From positions 372,001-436,000 of the forward strand of contig NZ_JAPFQM010000001.1 in assembly GCF_026241205.1 (NCBI RefSeq): DNA of 64,000 nt, given 5' to 3'. Position numbers and translations under genes: made by a program. Below, piece after piece: positions 50,854 through 61,575 of this stretch; the stretch's first letter is position 1, and each line of letters begins with the position of its first letter. The stretch is from Thermomicrobium sp. 4228-Ro. GTDB taxonomy: Bacteria; Chloroflexota; Chloroflexia; Thermomicrobiales; Thermomicrobiaceae. The notes under the pieces are model-generated. The model did not search any database. It was not told the origin of the DNA and was given only the letters and a program-made list of their open reading frames with translations.

Positions 50854-52074
50854 TTAGACAGTCGTCCAGCTCCGGTACGTCCGATGTGCTCGCACCACTC
50901 CGAGACCGAAAAAGAACAGCAGGGAGGCCGCCTGGATGGCGACGATCGCGAGTGCTGTCTCGCTCGGCCCGACGCGCTCGTACAGGATCCCCAGCAGCAC
51001 GCCCCCGGCGAGCCAGGCTGCACCGAAGATGGTGTTGAAGATACCGTAGGCGAATCCCCGGACGTCGCGTGGAGAAAGATCGCCGACTGCCGCACGCATC
51101 GTCGTCTCGATCAATCCCATCGCAATACCCCAGGCGATGAGACCGAGGACCACCAGCGACACATGTGTCTGCAACGCAGCAACACCAGCGAGCGCTGTGA
51201 ACACCGGCACCGCCGCAAGCGTGACCAATCCGAAGCGGTCGTAGCCCCACCCGGCGAACAGCGCAACGACGCCGTCGATACCCATCGCCAGCGCGTAGAG
51301 CAACGGAATGGTCGCAGCGGGAACCAGATGCTGCGTCTCGAAGTGGTACGAGAGCAACGCGAACGGGGCGAAGCCGAGCGTCGTCACAGCCGTAAAGGCT
51401 GCATAGCGCCAAAACGCAGCTGACAACCGGCTGCTCCCTCCGACGGGCACAGGTACTGGATGGTGCGTTTCCAGGGTCTCCGGTTCGGGTTCACCACGCC
51501 AGGCGACGAGCAGCACGAGCACGGTCGCCAAGGTCGGCAGGCTCAACAAGGCGAATCCGACGCGATATCCAGTAGTGCCATCCCAGGCGAGTGCCAGGGC
51601 GAAGAGCGCCGGACCGATCAGTGCGCCGAGCTGGTCGAGCGCCTCGTGAAGACCGAACCCTTTGCCTCGCCCGACCTGACTCGCCGCATGCGAGAGGATG
51701 GCATCGCGTGATGGTGTGCGCAGCGCCTTCCCGAGTCGCTCCAGGACGATCAAGAACGCTGCAAGTTCCCAGCGATGCACGAGAGCCAATAACGGCAAGG
51801 CACCGATCGCCGCATACCCGACGAAGGTCAAAAGCCAGTACGAGCGAAGACGATCGGCGACGTAGCCGGCCACCGTCCGGAGTGCGTATCCAACGAACTC
51901 ACCGAGCCCAGCGACGAGCCCCACAGCCGTGGCACTCGCACCAAGGAGAGCCAGATACGGGCCGGTGACGCCCCGCACGCCTTCGTAGGTGACATCACCG
52001 AGCAGGCTGACCATACCGAGAAGGACGATCAGACGATAGGCCCGTTGGCGAAGTGCCTGCTCGACCATCCTCAT
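50854..52074 (-). CDS. Major facilitator superfamily transporter
   Basis: 406 residues with about 12 membrane helices. GYVADRLRSYWLLTFVGYAA is the typical MFS loop 2-3 motif and LERLGKALRTPSRDAIL matches a subgroup seen beside metal or drug transport genes. RGFAYGIFNTIFGAAWLAG in the second half is characteristic of the same subgroup. The substrate is unknown. It is last of a leftward group (mgtE, MBL hydrolase, this gene) with gaps of 40 and 9 nt. Confidence 0.85.
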   Translation of the reverse strand: MRMVEQALRQRAYRLIVLLGMVSLLGDVTYEGVRGVTGPYLALLGASATAVGLVAGLGEFVGYALRTVAGYVADRLRSYWLLTFVGYAAIGALPLLALVHRWELAAFLIVLERLGKALRTPSRDAILSHAASQVGRGKGFGLHEALDQLGALIGPALFALALAWDGTTGYRVGFALLSLPTLATVLVLLVAWRGEPEPETLETHHPVPVPVGGSSRLSAAFWRYAAFTAVTTLGFAPFALLSYHFETQHLVPAATIPLLYALAMGIDGVVALFAGWGYDRFGLVTLAAVPVFTALAGVAALQTHVSLVVLGLIAWGIAMGLIETTMRAAVGDLSPRDVRGFAYGIFNTIFGAAWLAGGVLLGILYERVGPSETALAIVAIQAASLLFFFGLGVVRAHRTYRSWTTV

Positions 52075-52083
52075 CCCCCGATG

Positions 52084-53031
52084 CTATATGCCGCTCGCGA
52101 ACGGGCGGTGCGAGCGGAAGTATCGGGCGTATCCATCGACCGTCATGCGGTAACTGCCCGATGCCCACTGGTACGCTGGGAGCGATGCTGCACCGCCAGC
52201 GAGCTGACCCAGTTCGGCCTCGGTCAGCTCCCGCAACCGTTCGGCGATCGCCTCCGGTTCTTGCCCCAGTTCGAGCTGTGCGCTGATCCAACCTCCCCAG
52301 AGGAACAAGCGTGCCAGCAGATCGTCGAAGTGCCATTCAGGATCGTCGACGGCCCCGAAATGGCCGAGATACAGTCGCGTTGGCCGAAGCTGGCGCAACC
52401 GCTCGATACTCCGCCGCCACTGACCGAGATCGATATCAGGCGGTGGCGTCGGCGGGAAGACGAAGCGCTGGCCGCCGATGCGGATGCCCGCGACGTCACC
52501 AGCGAAGAGCGAACCGCTCGCCGTATCGAGGTAGGCATGATGATGCGAGGCGTGGCCGGGAGTCGCCAAGGCCCGAAGACAGCGACCACCGCCGAGCTCG
52601 ATCGTCTCGTTGTCCTCCACGATGACGACCCGGTCGCTGGGACACGGACGAACTTCCCCCCACAACTGCTCCATGCGGTCGCCGTAGATCCGGGCAGCGC
52701 TCGCCCACAGCCGACTGGGATCGACCAGATGAGGTGCCCCGACCGGATGCACGAAGACACGGGCGTTCGAACACCGCTCGAGCACGTGTCCAGCAGCGCC
52801 CGCGTGATCGAGATGGATATGCGTCAGCACGAGATTCCGCACCTCCGCCTCGCCGATGCCGAGCTCGCTCAGCGCAGCGAGCAAGGTCGGCAGCGTCGTC
52901 TGCGGCCCCGTATCCACCACTGTCGCACCCTCGCGCCCGACGAACACATAGGACGCGATGACGTGGGGAACGTGCTGAAACGCCAAATCGATCGCATACC
53001 AACCTGGCTCAACCTCATGCACCTGCACCAT
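52084..53031 (-). CDS. Metallo-beta-lactamase-fold hydrolase
   Basis: 315 residues from the ATG at 53031, which follows AGGAGGGTGACG. The zinc motif reads VLTHIHLDHAGAAGHVLE, with later ligands in TPGHASHHHAYLD and LFAGDVAGI and the final LYLGHFGAV. Long insertions after the core suggest a glyoxalase II-like or quorum-lactonase-like hydrolase, but the substrate is unknown. It lies between mgtE and an MFS gene on one probable transcript. Confidence 0.85.
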   Translation of the reverse strand: MVQVHEVEPGWYAIDLAFQHVPHVIASYVFVGREGATVVDTGPQTTLPTLLAALSELGIGEAEVRNLVLTHIHLDHAGAAGHVLERCSNARVFVHPVGAPHLVDPSRLWASAARIYGDRMEQLWGEVRPCPSDRVVIVEDNETIELGGGRCLRALATPGHASHHHAYLDTASGSLFAGDVAGIRIGGQRFVFPPTPPPDIDLGQWRRSIERLRQLRPTRLYLGHFGAVDDPEWHFDDLLARLFLWGGWISAQLELGQEPEAIAERLRELTEAELGQLAGGAASLPAYQWASGSYRMTVDGYARYFRSHRPFASGI

Positions 53032-53071
53032 CGTCACCCTCCTGCCTGAGCGCCAGCATGCGACGGCTCGC

Positions 53072-54622
53072 TCAACTGTGCAAGCCGAGAATGAAGCGTG
53101 CGACATTGAAGTAGATGACCAAGCCCGTGCCGTCGACGAGCGTCGCGATAAATGGGGAGGAGACTACGGCGGGATCGATGCCCAGCCTCTTGAGCGCGAG
53201 CGGCAAGAGCGTCGCGACCGTCACCGCCCAGAGCACGATACAGAAGAGTGCCGTGCCGACTGTCAGGGAAATAGCCGGATCGACACCCAGAATCTCAGCG
53301 CGGAGGAACCCCGCGATACCCATGGTGAGGCCAGCCAGAAGCCCAGCGATGAACTCCTTCGGAAAGATACGGAAGAAATCACGCAGCGAAATCCCCTCCA
53401 CCGCCATGGCTCGTACCAGCGTGGTGACGACTTGCGAACCGGCGTTCCCACCGGTACCGATCAGGAGCGGGACGAAGAAAGCCAACGCGATCGCTTCTTC
53501 CAGCTCTTGCTCGAAGTGGCGGAGCACCGTTCCAGTGTACATCTCAGCGACGAAGAGCAGGAGAAGCCAACCGGCCCGGCGGCGCCAGAGATACGTCGGC
53601 GTCGCCCGTGTGTATGGCACTTCCAACGGCTGCGAACCACCGAGTCGCTCGATATCCTCGGTGACTTCCCGCTCGAGGATGTCCGCGACATCGTCGACGG
53701 TGATGATGCCGAGAAGCCGGTCCTGCTCGTCGACGACCGGAATCGCAAGGAGCCCTTCCTCGACGAGGAGCCGCGCAGCTTCCTCCTGGTCCGCGGTCGC
53801 CCGCACTTTGACGATATCGCGCTCCATGATCTCGCCGATGGTGCGATACGGAGGGCTCAAGACCAGATCTCGCATCGAGACCACGCCGAGCAGGTGATTG
53901 TCCTCGTCGACGACGTACGCGTAGTAGATCGTTTCCACCTCCTCAGCGACCTTGCGCAGCGCCGCGATCGCCTGATCGACCCGCACGTCAGGCAGCAACG
54001 CAACGTAGGCTGGTGTCATCCGTCCGCCGGCCGTATCCGGCGGATAGCTGAGAAGCTCCTGAAGCTCCTTCGCTTCGAGTGGCTCCATCTCTACGAGTAT
54101 TTGCCGTGCCTCAGTGGGATCCAGCTGGGCGAACACGTCCGCTGCATCGTCGGGAGCCATCGCCTCGAGGACATCAGCGGCTTCCGCCGAGCTCAGTCGC
54201 TCCAGTATGTCGGCAGCATCCTGCGGATCGAGTTCAGCTAGAAATTCGCCGAAGGTCTCGTCACCCAGTAGCTCGGCGAACGCAGCCAGTTCCGCAGGCT
54301 GCAGAGCTCGGAGCAAGCCGACGAGCCGACGGTGCTCGAACAACCGCCAGAGCACTTCTTCAAGCACGTCTCGCGCGGCATGGCCGAGCCGGAGCAATAC
54401 CGCTGCTGCAGGTGGAGGCCCGAGTTTCGTGAGAAGATCCGTGAACTCTTCCACGCCGAGAACCTCGACGAGTGCGACGAGCTTGGCAGGATCGAGTTCC
54501 TCGAGGATCGCTGGGAGCCACCCCTGATCGAACAGGTCCCAGAGCACTGCACGGAGCGCTTCCCGATCCTTGCGCTGGAGGGCTTCCTCGAGCATGCTCC
54601 GTACGTTCATTTCCGTCGTCAT
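53072..54622 (-). CDS. mgtE: Magnesium transporter MgtE
   Basis: 516 residues from the ATG at 54622. The cytoplasmic N domain has repeated EFLAELDPQDAADILERL-type helices. Two CBS domains follow (about residues 205-325: VVDEDNHLLGVVSMRDLVLS, VVDEQDRLLGIITVDDVADI), which sense Mg2+. The membrane part has five helices with the pore signature PLLIGTGGNAGSQVVTTLVRA. It imports Mg2+ as a homodimer. No M-box riboswitch could be recognised in the upstream gap. Confidence 0.95.
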   Translation of the reverse strand: MTTEMNVRSMLEEALQRKDREALRAVLWDLFDQGWLPAILEELDPAKLVALVEVLGVEEFTDLLTKLGPPPAAAVLLRLGHAARDVLEEVLWRLFEHRRLVGLLRALQPAELAAFAELLGDETFGEFLAELDPQDAADILERLSSAEAADVLEAMAPDDAADVFAQLDPTEARQILVEMEPLEAKELQELLSYPPDTAGGRMTPAYVALLPDVRVDQAIAALRKVAEEVETIYYAYVVDEDNHLLGVVSMRDLVLSPPYRTIGEIMERDIVKVRATADQEEAARLLVEEGLLAIPVVDEQDRLLGIITVDDVADILEREVTEDIERLGGSQPLEVPYTRATPTYLWRRRAGWLLLLFVAEMYTGTVLRHFEQELEEAIALAFFVPLLIGTGGNAGSQVVTTLVRAMAVEGISLRDFFRIFPKEFIAGLLAGLTMGIAGFLRAEILGVDPAISLTVGTALFCIVLWAVTVATLLPLALKRLGIDPAVVSSPFIATLVDGTGLVIYFNVARFILGLHS

Positions 54623-55067
54623 GCGGCCCCCTTCCCAGCCTCGAGCCGAGGCAGTGCTCCCGATTGCGACGCGTCCACGGCTCGCCAGCGATCTGCCCAG
54701 CGACGCATTCAGCGACCGGAGCACGATCAGGTATCCGGACCCGGTCAAGCGGGATATCCCGACGCACCAGCGCCCCCGGTACTACGGTTGGCCGCTCCCG
54801 ACCGCCCCGGAGGGCCGCTGGCGGGACCTACGGGGTCAGGCGGGGGGCACGCGAGCCATCCACACTCGGATCTGAGGCGTCCACCGCTTCGTCAGTCCTT
54901 TCATCGATGCGGCACGACGGCTCCTGGGCAGTCGCCATCGCCTCGCCCAGTCTACGCCGCTCCGCCAGCGAAGGGCAATCGATGAAAGGCGGTTGGAGAA
55001 CCGAGGCGCTGTTGCGATCGCAGCCCTTGTGTGCGCAAGCGTGCCCCTGAGCCCCGGAGGGTCGGTG
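54623..55067. other. Divergent intergenic region mgtE/FAD oxidoreductase
   Basis: About 445 bp. GC-rich inverted repeats occur on the minus strand (for example around 54780-54840), giving the mgtE leader potential structure. The conserved M-box core was looked for and not found. No gene is supported; open frames here are short. Confidence 0.4.
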
Positions 55068-56429
55068 ATGCCACAATCAGACTGTCCGCCAGGGATCACC
55101 CTGGTGAGTGACGCTCCAGCGAGTGTTGGTCCGGGAAGGACGCGAACGGTGCCTGCTGAACTCGGATCCTTCGACGCCATCATCGTTGGATCGCGTATCG
55201 CCGGTTGCATCACTGCCGCCGGCTTGGCCAAGCACGGCTGGCGAGTGTTGGTCGTCGACCGTGTGGCGTTCCCTCGCTCGACGCTTTCCACGCATCTCTT
55301 CTTCTCCGACACGCTTCTTGCTCTGCATGCGTTCGGCCTCCATGTTCCCGTTCTGGCGATCCCGGCACCGCGGATCCGCTGGCTCCGCTTTCCCTACGCC
55401 GAAGCACCGTTCCCGAATCACGGCGGATACGATTTCGCACTGTGCATCAGGCGGGAGATTCTCGACACCGTTCTAGTCGAGCAACTGGGTACCAGAACGG
55501 AAATAACGTTTTTGACCCGCGCTCGCGCTCGCGATCTTCTCTGGGCCGACGGGCGAGTGCGCGGCGTCGTCGTCGAGTACGCTGGCCGGGAGTGGCGCGC
55601 ACAGGCACCGTTGGTGGTGGGCGCTGATGGGCGGGATTCCACGATCGCGCGCCTCGTCGGTGCGCGTTCCTACGATCGCGTTCCGCCGCTTTTCGCCTGG
55701 TATTACACGTACTACGAAGGACTGGCCGTCGACCCCGAACCGGCAGCGCTTGCGTTCCGCGGCACGTATCCAGAGATCGGTGCCGAGTATGCCGCGGCCT
55801 TCCTCTTCCCTGCTGACCACGGATTGACGCTCGTCGGGTACGGTGTCGAACACCGCGCCTTCCGAGCGTTCCGCACGGAGGTCTACCGACATTTTGAGCA
55901 AGGTCTCGCGAAGATTCCAGCAGCATGGGAGCGTGTCTGTAGCGGGCGCCGTGTCGCGCCGATTCGTGGGACAGGTCAGCTGCCCAATTTCTTCCGAACT
56001 GCGCATGGACCAGGCTGGGTACTGGTCGGTGATGCGGGATGCCACAAGGATCCCCACACCGTTCAGGGAATGGGCGACGCCGCGCGCAGCGCCAGGATGC
56101 TCGTCGAAGAACTAGCGACGACCGACCCAGCGACGAGTGCGCTGGATCAGGCACTCGCGCGCTACGCGACACGCCGCGATCACGATCTGCAGCCGATGTA
56201 CGACTTTACCACGTTTCGCCTGCGCCAGCGCATTCCAGAGGCAATCTGGGAACGCTTCGAGGCACGATCACGTGAGGACCCGGAACTCGCCGCGCTCCGC
56301 ATCGCCGCGATGGTTCACGCCATCGATCCGCGTGCAGTGTATTCGGAGGAGCAGCTTACCCAACTCGCTACAGGGAAACCGATCGACCCTCCGGGGCGCT
56401 CGACCTCAGCCCAGAACGAACGCTTATAG
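55068..56429 (+). CDS. FAD-dependent oxidoreductase, geranylgeranyl-reductase-like
   Basis: 453 residues from the ATG at 55068, with GGAGG 7 nt upstream; the frame is open to 54993. The FAD Rossmann motif is slightly unusual (DAIIVGSRIAGCITAAGLAKHGWRVLVVDR, Ser in place of the second Gly). VVGADGRDSTIARLVGAR and GWVLVGDAGCHKDPHTVQGMGDA are the second and third FAD contacts of the para-hydroxybenzoate hydroxylase fold. Relatives are monooxygenases, halogenases and prenyl reductases. The substrate is unknown. Confidence 0.85.
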   Translation: MPQSDCPPGITLVSDAPASVGPGRTRTVPAELGSFDAIIVGSRIAGCITAAGLAKHGWRVLVVDRVAFPRSTLSTHLFFSDTLLALHAFGLHVPVLAIPAPRIRWLRFPYAEAPFPNHGGYDFALCIRREILDTVLVEQLGTRTEITFLTRARARDLLWADGRVRGVVVEYAGREWRAQAPLVVGADGRDSTIARLVGARSYDRVPPLFAWYYTYYEGLAVDPEPAALAFRGTYPEIGAEYAAAFLFPADHGLTLVGYGVEHRAFRAFRTEVYRHFEQGLAKIPAAWERVCSGRRVAPIRGTGQLPNFFRTAHGPGWVLVGDAGCHKDPHTVQGMGDAARSARMLVEELATTDPATSALDQALARYATRRDHDLQPMYDFTTFRLRQRIPEAIWERFEARSREDPELAALRIAAMVHAIDPRAVYSEEQLTQLATGKPIDPPGRSTSAQNERL

Positions 56430-56588
56430 TTCGTCCAAGAAAACCGAACACCGTGCTGTCTCCACGCCACGATTAGGGGTATCATTGGTATGCGACATCC
56501 GCCGGCAGGTGGTGTGTGCTGTTCGGAATCTAGGCGCAGGCACCACCCCGCAGAGTCGGTGTCAGCACGCACGAGGTGGGTTGGTGTG

Positions 56589-59390
56589 ATGCAGGATGTG
56601 CGAGACGCGTTGGAGCGCCTGACCGGGCTCAATGTCGGCTATGTCATCGCATTGTATGAGGAGTTCCGGCGAGACCCTTCGGCCGTCGATCCGAGTTGGC
56701 GAGCGTTCTTCGAGCAGTGGGGACCTCGCCTCGCCGAACTCGAAGCGCCGACGCCGGCCGCCGTCGTAACCGGGCCGGCGTTCGATTTTTCGAAGGTGGC
56801 GGCGACCGTGCAGCTGGCGCAACGGATTCGCCACCGCGGGCACCGTGCCGCCCGGCTCGATCCGCTCGGCAGCTCTCCGCCCGGGGATCCGGCGCTCGAT
56901 CCCGCCTATCACGGGTTGACCGAAGACGACCTTGCCCAACTGCCCGCGGCTCTGGTCGGAGGGCCAGTGGCGCAGGACGCTCCGAATGCACTCGTCGCTA
57001 TCGACCGTCTCCGCCAAATCTATTGCGGCACCATCGGGTTCGATTACGGGCATATTCAGGAGCGTGCCGAACGGGAGTGGCTCGAGGACGCGATCGAGTC
57101 CGGGCGCTATCGCGTCCAGCTCGACGCTGAGGGGAAGCGCGCCCTTTTGGAGCGTCTGACTGCGGTCGAGGTCTTCGAGCGCTACCTCCATCGTGCCTTC
57201 GTCGGGCAAAAGCGCTTCTCGATCGAAGGTACCGACATGCTGGTGCCGATCCTCGACGAGGTGCTTCGCCAGGTGGCCGCCGCTGGCATCCCGAAGGTCG
57301 CCATGGGTATGGCCCATCGCGGCCGGTTGAACGTCCTGGCACACGTTCTGGGGAAGCCGTACGAACAGATCCTCGCGGAGTTCATGGGACTCGACCACCG
57401 GGAGTCGGTCGCGCAGACGGAAGGTGGCACGCTCGGCTACACCGGCGACGTCAAGTACCATATGGGCGGCGTCCGTGCCACGGGCGAACTCCAAGTCATC
57501 CTCGCCAACAATCCCAGCCATCTCGAGTTCGTCGACCCGGTCGTTGAGGGAATGGCCCGCGCCCTGCAGGAACGCCGCGATCAGCCTGGCTTCCCGACGC
57601 AGGACGTCGATGCCTGCCTTCCGATTCTGATCCACGGGGATGCGGCCTTCACCGGCGAGGGGATTGTTGCTGAGACGCTCAACATGAGCGGCATTCCCGG
57701 ATACTCGACCGGTGGAACGATCCACATCATCGTCAACAATCAGCTCGGCTACACGACCGAACCACAAGAAGGCCGTTCGACGCTGTACGCGTCGGATCCA
57801 GCGCGCGGCTTCGAAATTCCTGTCTTCCACGTCAACGCTGACGATCCCGAGGCTTGCTTGACGGCAGCTCGTCTCGCGTTCGCGTATCGGCAACGCTTCC
57901 ACAAGGACGTTCTGATCGATCTCATCGGTTATCGCCGGTGGGGGCACAACGAGGCGGACGAACCGACCTTCACGCAGCCGGTTCTGTACCGGGTTATCAG
58001 CCAGCATCCCACCGTGCGCGAGCTCTGGGCCAAGCGCCTCCTCGCTGAGGGGATCGTGACCGAGGAAGAAGCGAACGCGCTCGAACGACGCTACTTCTCG
58101 TTACTCCAAGAGATCCGGCAGAAGCTACAGAGCGAAGCGAAGCCCACGCTCCTCACCAATGGTTCCTCGAACGGGGATCGACGCACGCCGAGTGTCACGA
58201 CGAGCGTCCCCCTCGATCGACTCAAGGAGCTCAATCGGCAGGCACATTCCCTACCCGAAGGCTTCCACCTCAACCCGAAGATGCATCGCCAGCTGCAGCG
58301 GCGCCTCGAGGCCGTGGAGCGCGAGGAACAGGTCGACTGGGCACACGCCGAACTCCTCGCCTTCGCCTCCCTGCTCGCCGAGGGGGTACCGATCCGGCTG
58401 GCGGGTCAGGATACGATTCGTGGCACCTTCAGTCAGCGCCACGTCGCGTTCTACGACTTCGAGACCGGAGAACGCGTCATTCCCTTGCAACGGATGCCAG
58501 CTGCACGAGCGAGCTTCGCGGCGTACAACAGCCCGCTTTCCGAGGCAGCACCACTCGGCTTCGAGTACGGGTACAGCGTTCAGGCTCCCGAAGCGCTGGT
58601 GCTGTGGGAAGCGCAATTCGGTGACTTCGCGAACGTCGCCCAGGTGATCATCGACCAGTTCATCGTGAGCGGCTGGGCCAAGTGGCGCCAGCGCTCCGCT
58701 CTCGTGCTTCTCCTGCCGCACGGTTACGAGGGGCAGGGACCCGAGCATTCCAGTGCACGCCTCGAACGCTTCCTCCAGCTCGCGGCAGAAGACAACGTGC
58801 GGATCGCCAACTGCACCACGGCTGCCCAGTACTTCCACTTGCTCCGTCGGCAAGCTGCCCTCCGAGCGGTCGATCCACGTCCGCTCGTCGTGATGACACC
58901 GAAGAGTTTGTTGCGCCACCCACGGGCGATGTCAGCGGTGCGGGAACTCGCCGAAGGCACCTTCCAGCCAGTCCTCGATGACCCGCACGCGGCCGATCGG
59001 CGTGAGGAAGTGACACGGCTTATCTTCTGCAGCGGAAAGGTCTACGTCGACCTCGTGACGAGCCCGCAGTTCTCAGAAGCACGCACCGTGGCGATTCTCC
59101 GTCTGGAGGAGCTGTATCCGTTCCCGGAACTCGAAATCGCCGCTCTCTTGTCGCGCTACCCCAATGCGCGGGATGTGGTCTGGCTGCAGGAAGAGCCTAA
59201 GAACATGGGTGCCTGGACGTTCGTCCAACCGCGTCTCCAGGCGCTGCTCGGCGACCGCACGTTGCGCTACATCGGTCGACCCGAACGAGCGAGTCCGGCC
59301 GAAGGTCACGCCGATGCGCACGAACGCGAACAAGCGCGCATCATCGCGGAAGCCTTCGCTGGCGTACCGGAACCGGCTGTGCCGGCCTGA
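56589..59390 (+). CDS. sucA: 2-oxoglutarate dehydrogenase E1 component
   Basis: 933 residues from the ATG at 56589, the same length as the E. coli enzyme. It decarboxylates 2-oxoglutarate with ThDP in the TCA cycle. The N-terminal helix region (YVIALYEEFRRDPSAVDPSWRAFF) is the E2/E3-interacting part. MGMAHRGRLNVLAHVLGKPY, HGDAAFTGEGIVAETLNMS and the ThDP Asn in VNNQLGYTT are present. The C-terminal half carries FSQRHVAFYDFETGE and EYGYSV-type elements. It lies 21 nt before sucB. No E3 (lpd) gene is in view. Confidence 0.96.
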   Translation: MQDVRDALERLTGLNVGYVIALYEEFRRDPSAVDPSWRAFFEQWGPRLAELEAPTPAAVVTGPAFDFSKVAATVQLAQRIRHRGHRAARLDPLGSSPPGDPALDPAYHGLTEDDLAQLPAALVGGPVAQDAPNALVAIDRLRQIYCGTIGFDYGHIQERAEREWLEDAIESGRYRVQLDAEGKRALLERLTAVEVFERYLHRAFVGQKRFSIEGTDMLVPILDEVLRQVAAAGIPKVAMGMAHRGRLNVLAHVLGKPYEQILAEFMGLDHRESVAQTEGGTLGYTGDVKYHMGGVRATGELQVILANNPSHLEFVDPVVEGMARALQERRDQPGFPTQDVDACLPILIHGDAAFTGEGIVAETLNMSGIPGYSTGGTIHIIVNNQLGYTTEPQEGRSTLYASDPARGFEIPVFHVNADDPEACLTAARLAFAYRQRFHKDVLIDLIGYRRWGHNEADEPTFTQPVLYRVISQHPTVRELWAKRLLAEGIVTEEEANALERRYFSLLQEIRQKLQSEAKPTLLTNGSSNGDRRTPSVTTSVPLDRLKELNRQAHSLPEGFHLNPKMHRQLQRRLEAVEREEQVDWAHAELLAFASLLAEGVPIRLAGQDTIRGTFSQRHVAFYDFETGERVIPLQRMPAARASFAAYNSPLSEAAPLGFEYGYSVQAPEALVLWEAQFGDFANVAQVIIDQFIVSGWAKWRQRSALVLLLPHGYEGQGPEHSSARLERFLQLAAEDNVRIANCTTAAQYFHLLRRQAALRAVDPRPLVVMTPKSLLRHPRAMSAVRELAEGTFQPVLDDPHAADRREEVTRLIFCSGKVYVDLVTSPQFSEARTVAILRLEELYPFPELEIAALLSRYPNARDVVWLQEEPKNMGAWTFVQPRLQALLGDRTLRYIGRPERASPAEGHADAHEREQARIIAEAFAGVPEPAVPA

Positions 59391-59411
59391 TGCGGAAGCA
59401 GAGGGAGTAGG

Positions 59412-60722
59412 ATGGCAGTCGAAGTCCGTGTCCCGCAGATGGGGGAATCGATCGTCGAAGCCGTGATCGGTGCCTGGCGCAAGCGCGAGGGCGAGCCAGT
59501 CGCGGTCGGTGACGTCCTGGTCGAGCTCGAGACCGAGAAAGTCAATGTCGAAATCACTGCGGAACACGCCGGTGTGCTCGAGCGCATCCTGAAGCGCGAG
59601 GGCGAGACGGTCACGGTCGGCGAAGTGATCGCGCTCATCGCGGAGTCAGCCGAAGTACCCGCTCCACCCGCTGAAGCCGCTGTCGGGGCAGGAGCACCAG
59701 CAGCACCATCGTCGCAAGCAGCCGCGCCACCGCCTGCGCCCGGAGCTGCAGCTGTGCGCGCGACTCCTGCCGTGCGCCGGTTGGCCGAAGAATATGGGGT
59801 CGACCTGAGTCAAGTTCCCGCGAGCGGCGAAGGTGGACGCGTAACCCGCGAAGATGTCCTGCGCTACGTGGCACAGCATCGCGCAGCACCGCAACCGGCT
59901 GATGGCGCAGCGACGGCAGTCGCCCCCACACCGCCGTCCGTCGCTCCGTCTCCACCCGTGTCGGCACCGATCGAGACCGCTGCTCCTGTTGCACCGCCGC
60001 CGATCGTCACCCCGGTCGCTGGCCGACGCGAGGAACGCATCCGGATGAGCCAGCGTCGGAAAACCATCGCGCGTCGCCTGGTGGAGGCGCAGCACACCGC
60101 TGCGATGCTCACCACGTTCAACGAGATCGACATGAGTGCCGTGATCGCGCTGCGCAACCGCTGGCGACAGCAGTTCCGCGAGCGCTATGGTGTCAACCTC
60201 GGATTCATGTCGTTCTTCACCAAAGCCGTGGTCGGTGCGCTGAAAGCGTTCCCCTTGCTCAACGCGGAGATTCAGGGCGACGAGATCGTCGTCAAGTACT
60301 ACTACGATATCGGTATCGCTGTCGCGACTGACGAAGGATTGGTCGTCCCGGTCGTGCGGGACGCCGACCGGAAGTCGTTCGCGGAAATCGAGCGAGAAAT
60401 CGAAGAGTTGGCCCGCAAAGCTCGCGAGCGACGACTGACGCTCGAAGACTTGAGTGGCGGGACGTTCACCATTACGAACGGGGGCGTTTTCGGTTCGCTC
60501 CTCTCCACACCGATCTTGAACCCGCCGCAAGTCGGTATCCTCGGTATGCACAAGATCGAGGACAGGCCGGTCGTCGTCAATGGGGAAATCGTTATCCGGC
60601 CGATGATGTATGTTGCGCTGACGTACGACCACCGCATCATCGACGGGCGCGAAGCGGTGCTCTTCCTCGTCCGTGTCAAGGAGTTGATCGAAGATCCCGA
60701 GCGATTGTTGCTCGAAGGGTGA
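59412..60722 (+). CDS. sucB: 2-oxoglutarate dehydrogenase E2 component (dihydrolipoyl succinyltransferase)
   Basis: 436 residues. The lipoyl domain carries the lipoyl-lysine in [14 protein letters not shown] (about residue 43). An Ala/Pro linker follows, then the E1/E3-binding domain ([20 protein letters not shown], about 117-155), a second Pro/Ala linker, and the acyltransferase core with [32 protein letters not shown] and the active-site [12 protein letters not shown]. Its place directly after sucA supports succinyl specificity. Confidence 0.95.
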   Translation: MAVEVRVPQMGESIVEAVIGAWRKREGEPVAVGDVLVELETEKVNVEITAEHAGVLERILKREGETVTVGEVIALIAESAEVPAPPAEAAVGAGAPAAPSSQAAAPPPAPGAAAVRATPAVRRLAEEYGVDLSQVPASGEGGRVTREDVLRYVAQHRAAPQPADGAATAVAPTPPSVAPSPPVSAPIETAAPVAPPPIVTPVAGRREERIRMSQRRKTIARRLVEAQHTAAMLTTFNEIDMSAVIALRNRWRQQFRERYGVNLGFMSFFTKAVVGALKAFPLLNAEIQGDEIVVKYYYDIGIAVATDEGLVVPVVRDADRKSFAEIEREIEELARKARERRLTLEDLSGGTFTITNGGVFGSLLSTPILNPPQVGILGMHKIEDRPVVVNGEIVIRPMMYVALTYDHRIIDGREAVLFLVRVKELIEDPERLLLEG

Positions 60723-60726
60723 GGGT

Positions 60727-61575
60727 GTGAGCGTCACCGAGCTCTGTTGGGCAACGACACCCAATGGAACGAAACTGGCCTATGAGCGGCGGGTCAGCGC
60801 AGAAGGCCCGCCGCTCCTGGCGCTCCACGGAATTCTGGTCGGCACGTCCAACTGGATCCACCAGGTCCTCCGCCTGCCACGATTCCGCTGGCTTCTCCCG
60901 CACCTGCGCGGACACGGCATGAGTCCGCCCCCGATGCCGCGACAGACCATTGAGGAAGCAGCGCTCGACGCCGTGAGCGTGCTCGATGCGGAACATGTGC
61001 AGACTGCAGTCGTCTTGGGAAACTCGCTCGGAGCGACGATCGCGCTGGCACTGGCACTGATGCGACCGGAGCGCGTGCAGGGACTGGTTCTCGTGGAACC
61101 CTCGCTCCCTGCGCTCGCTGGCGAGGACGAGCGGGAGCGCCTGCGTGCATCGGCAGATCTCGTTCGTGCGCTGCTCGCCGCTGACCGGATCGACGAGGCG
61201 TTAGCCCATTTCCTGGAACCGCGCCTCGGTCCTGACTGGCGCCAGAAGGCTGGACAGCGCCGCCTGGAGGAGTGGCGCCGCAACGTGTTCAGTACACCAG
61301 CCTGGATCGAGGCTGTCCTGGCCTTCGATCCCGGACCAGTACCGCTGGCGGCACTCGACCGACCGACCTTGCTCGTCTACGGAGCCGAGACACAAGCCGC
61401 CTACCGGCGCACGATTTTCGCCCTCGCTGAACTCCTGCCGAACGCTGAGGTCGTCGAAATTCCCGAGGCCGGACACGGTGCTCCGGTCGATAATCCGGAT
61501 GCATTCAATGACATCTTGCTCGCCTTTCTGCGTCGCATCGACATCCTCACGGACAGCGCGAACACTTTCCGCTAG
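60727..61575 (+). CDS. Alpha/beta-fold hydrolase
   Basis: 282 residues, GTG start 4 nt after sucB. The fold shows LLALHGILVGTSN (oxyanion loop), the nucleophile elbow VVLGNSLGATIAL and a late His in EAGHGAPVDNPD. The family includes esterases, C-C bond hydrolases and thioesterases. The position behind sucAB suggests a shared transcript but gives no substrate. Confidence 0.85.
   Translation: MSVTELCWATTPNGTKLAYERRVSAEGPPLLALHGILVGTSNWIHQVLRLPRFRWLLPHLRGHGMSPPPMPRQTIEEAALDAVSVLDAEHVQTAVVLGNSLGATIALALALMRPERVQGLVLVEPSLPALAGEDERERLRASADLVRALLAADRIDEALAHFLEPRLGPDWRQKAGQRRLEEWRRNVFSTPAWIEAVLAFDPGPVPLAALDRPTLLVYGAETQAAYRRTIFALAELLPNAEVVEIPEAGHGAPVDNPDAFNDILLAFLRRIDILTDSANTFR

Noticed and set aside
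54623-55067. M-box (Mg2+) riboswitch upstream of mgtE
   Set aside because: The gap is long and structured, but conserved M-box core segments could not be found on the minus strand.
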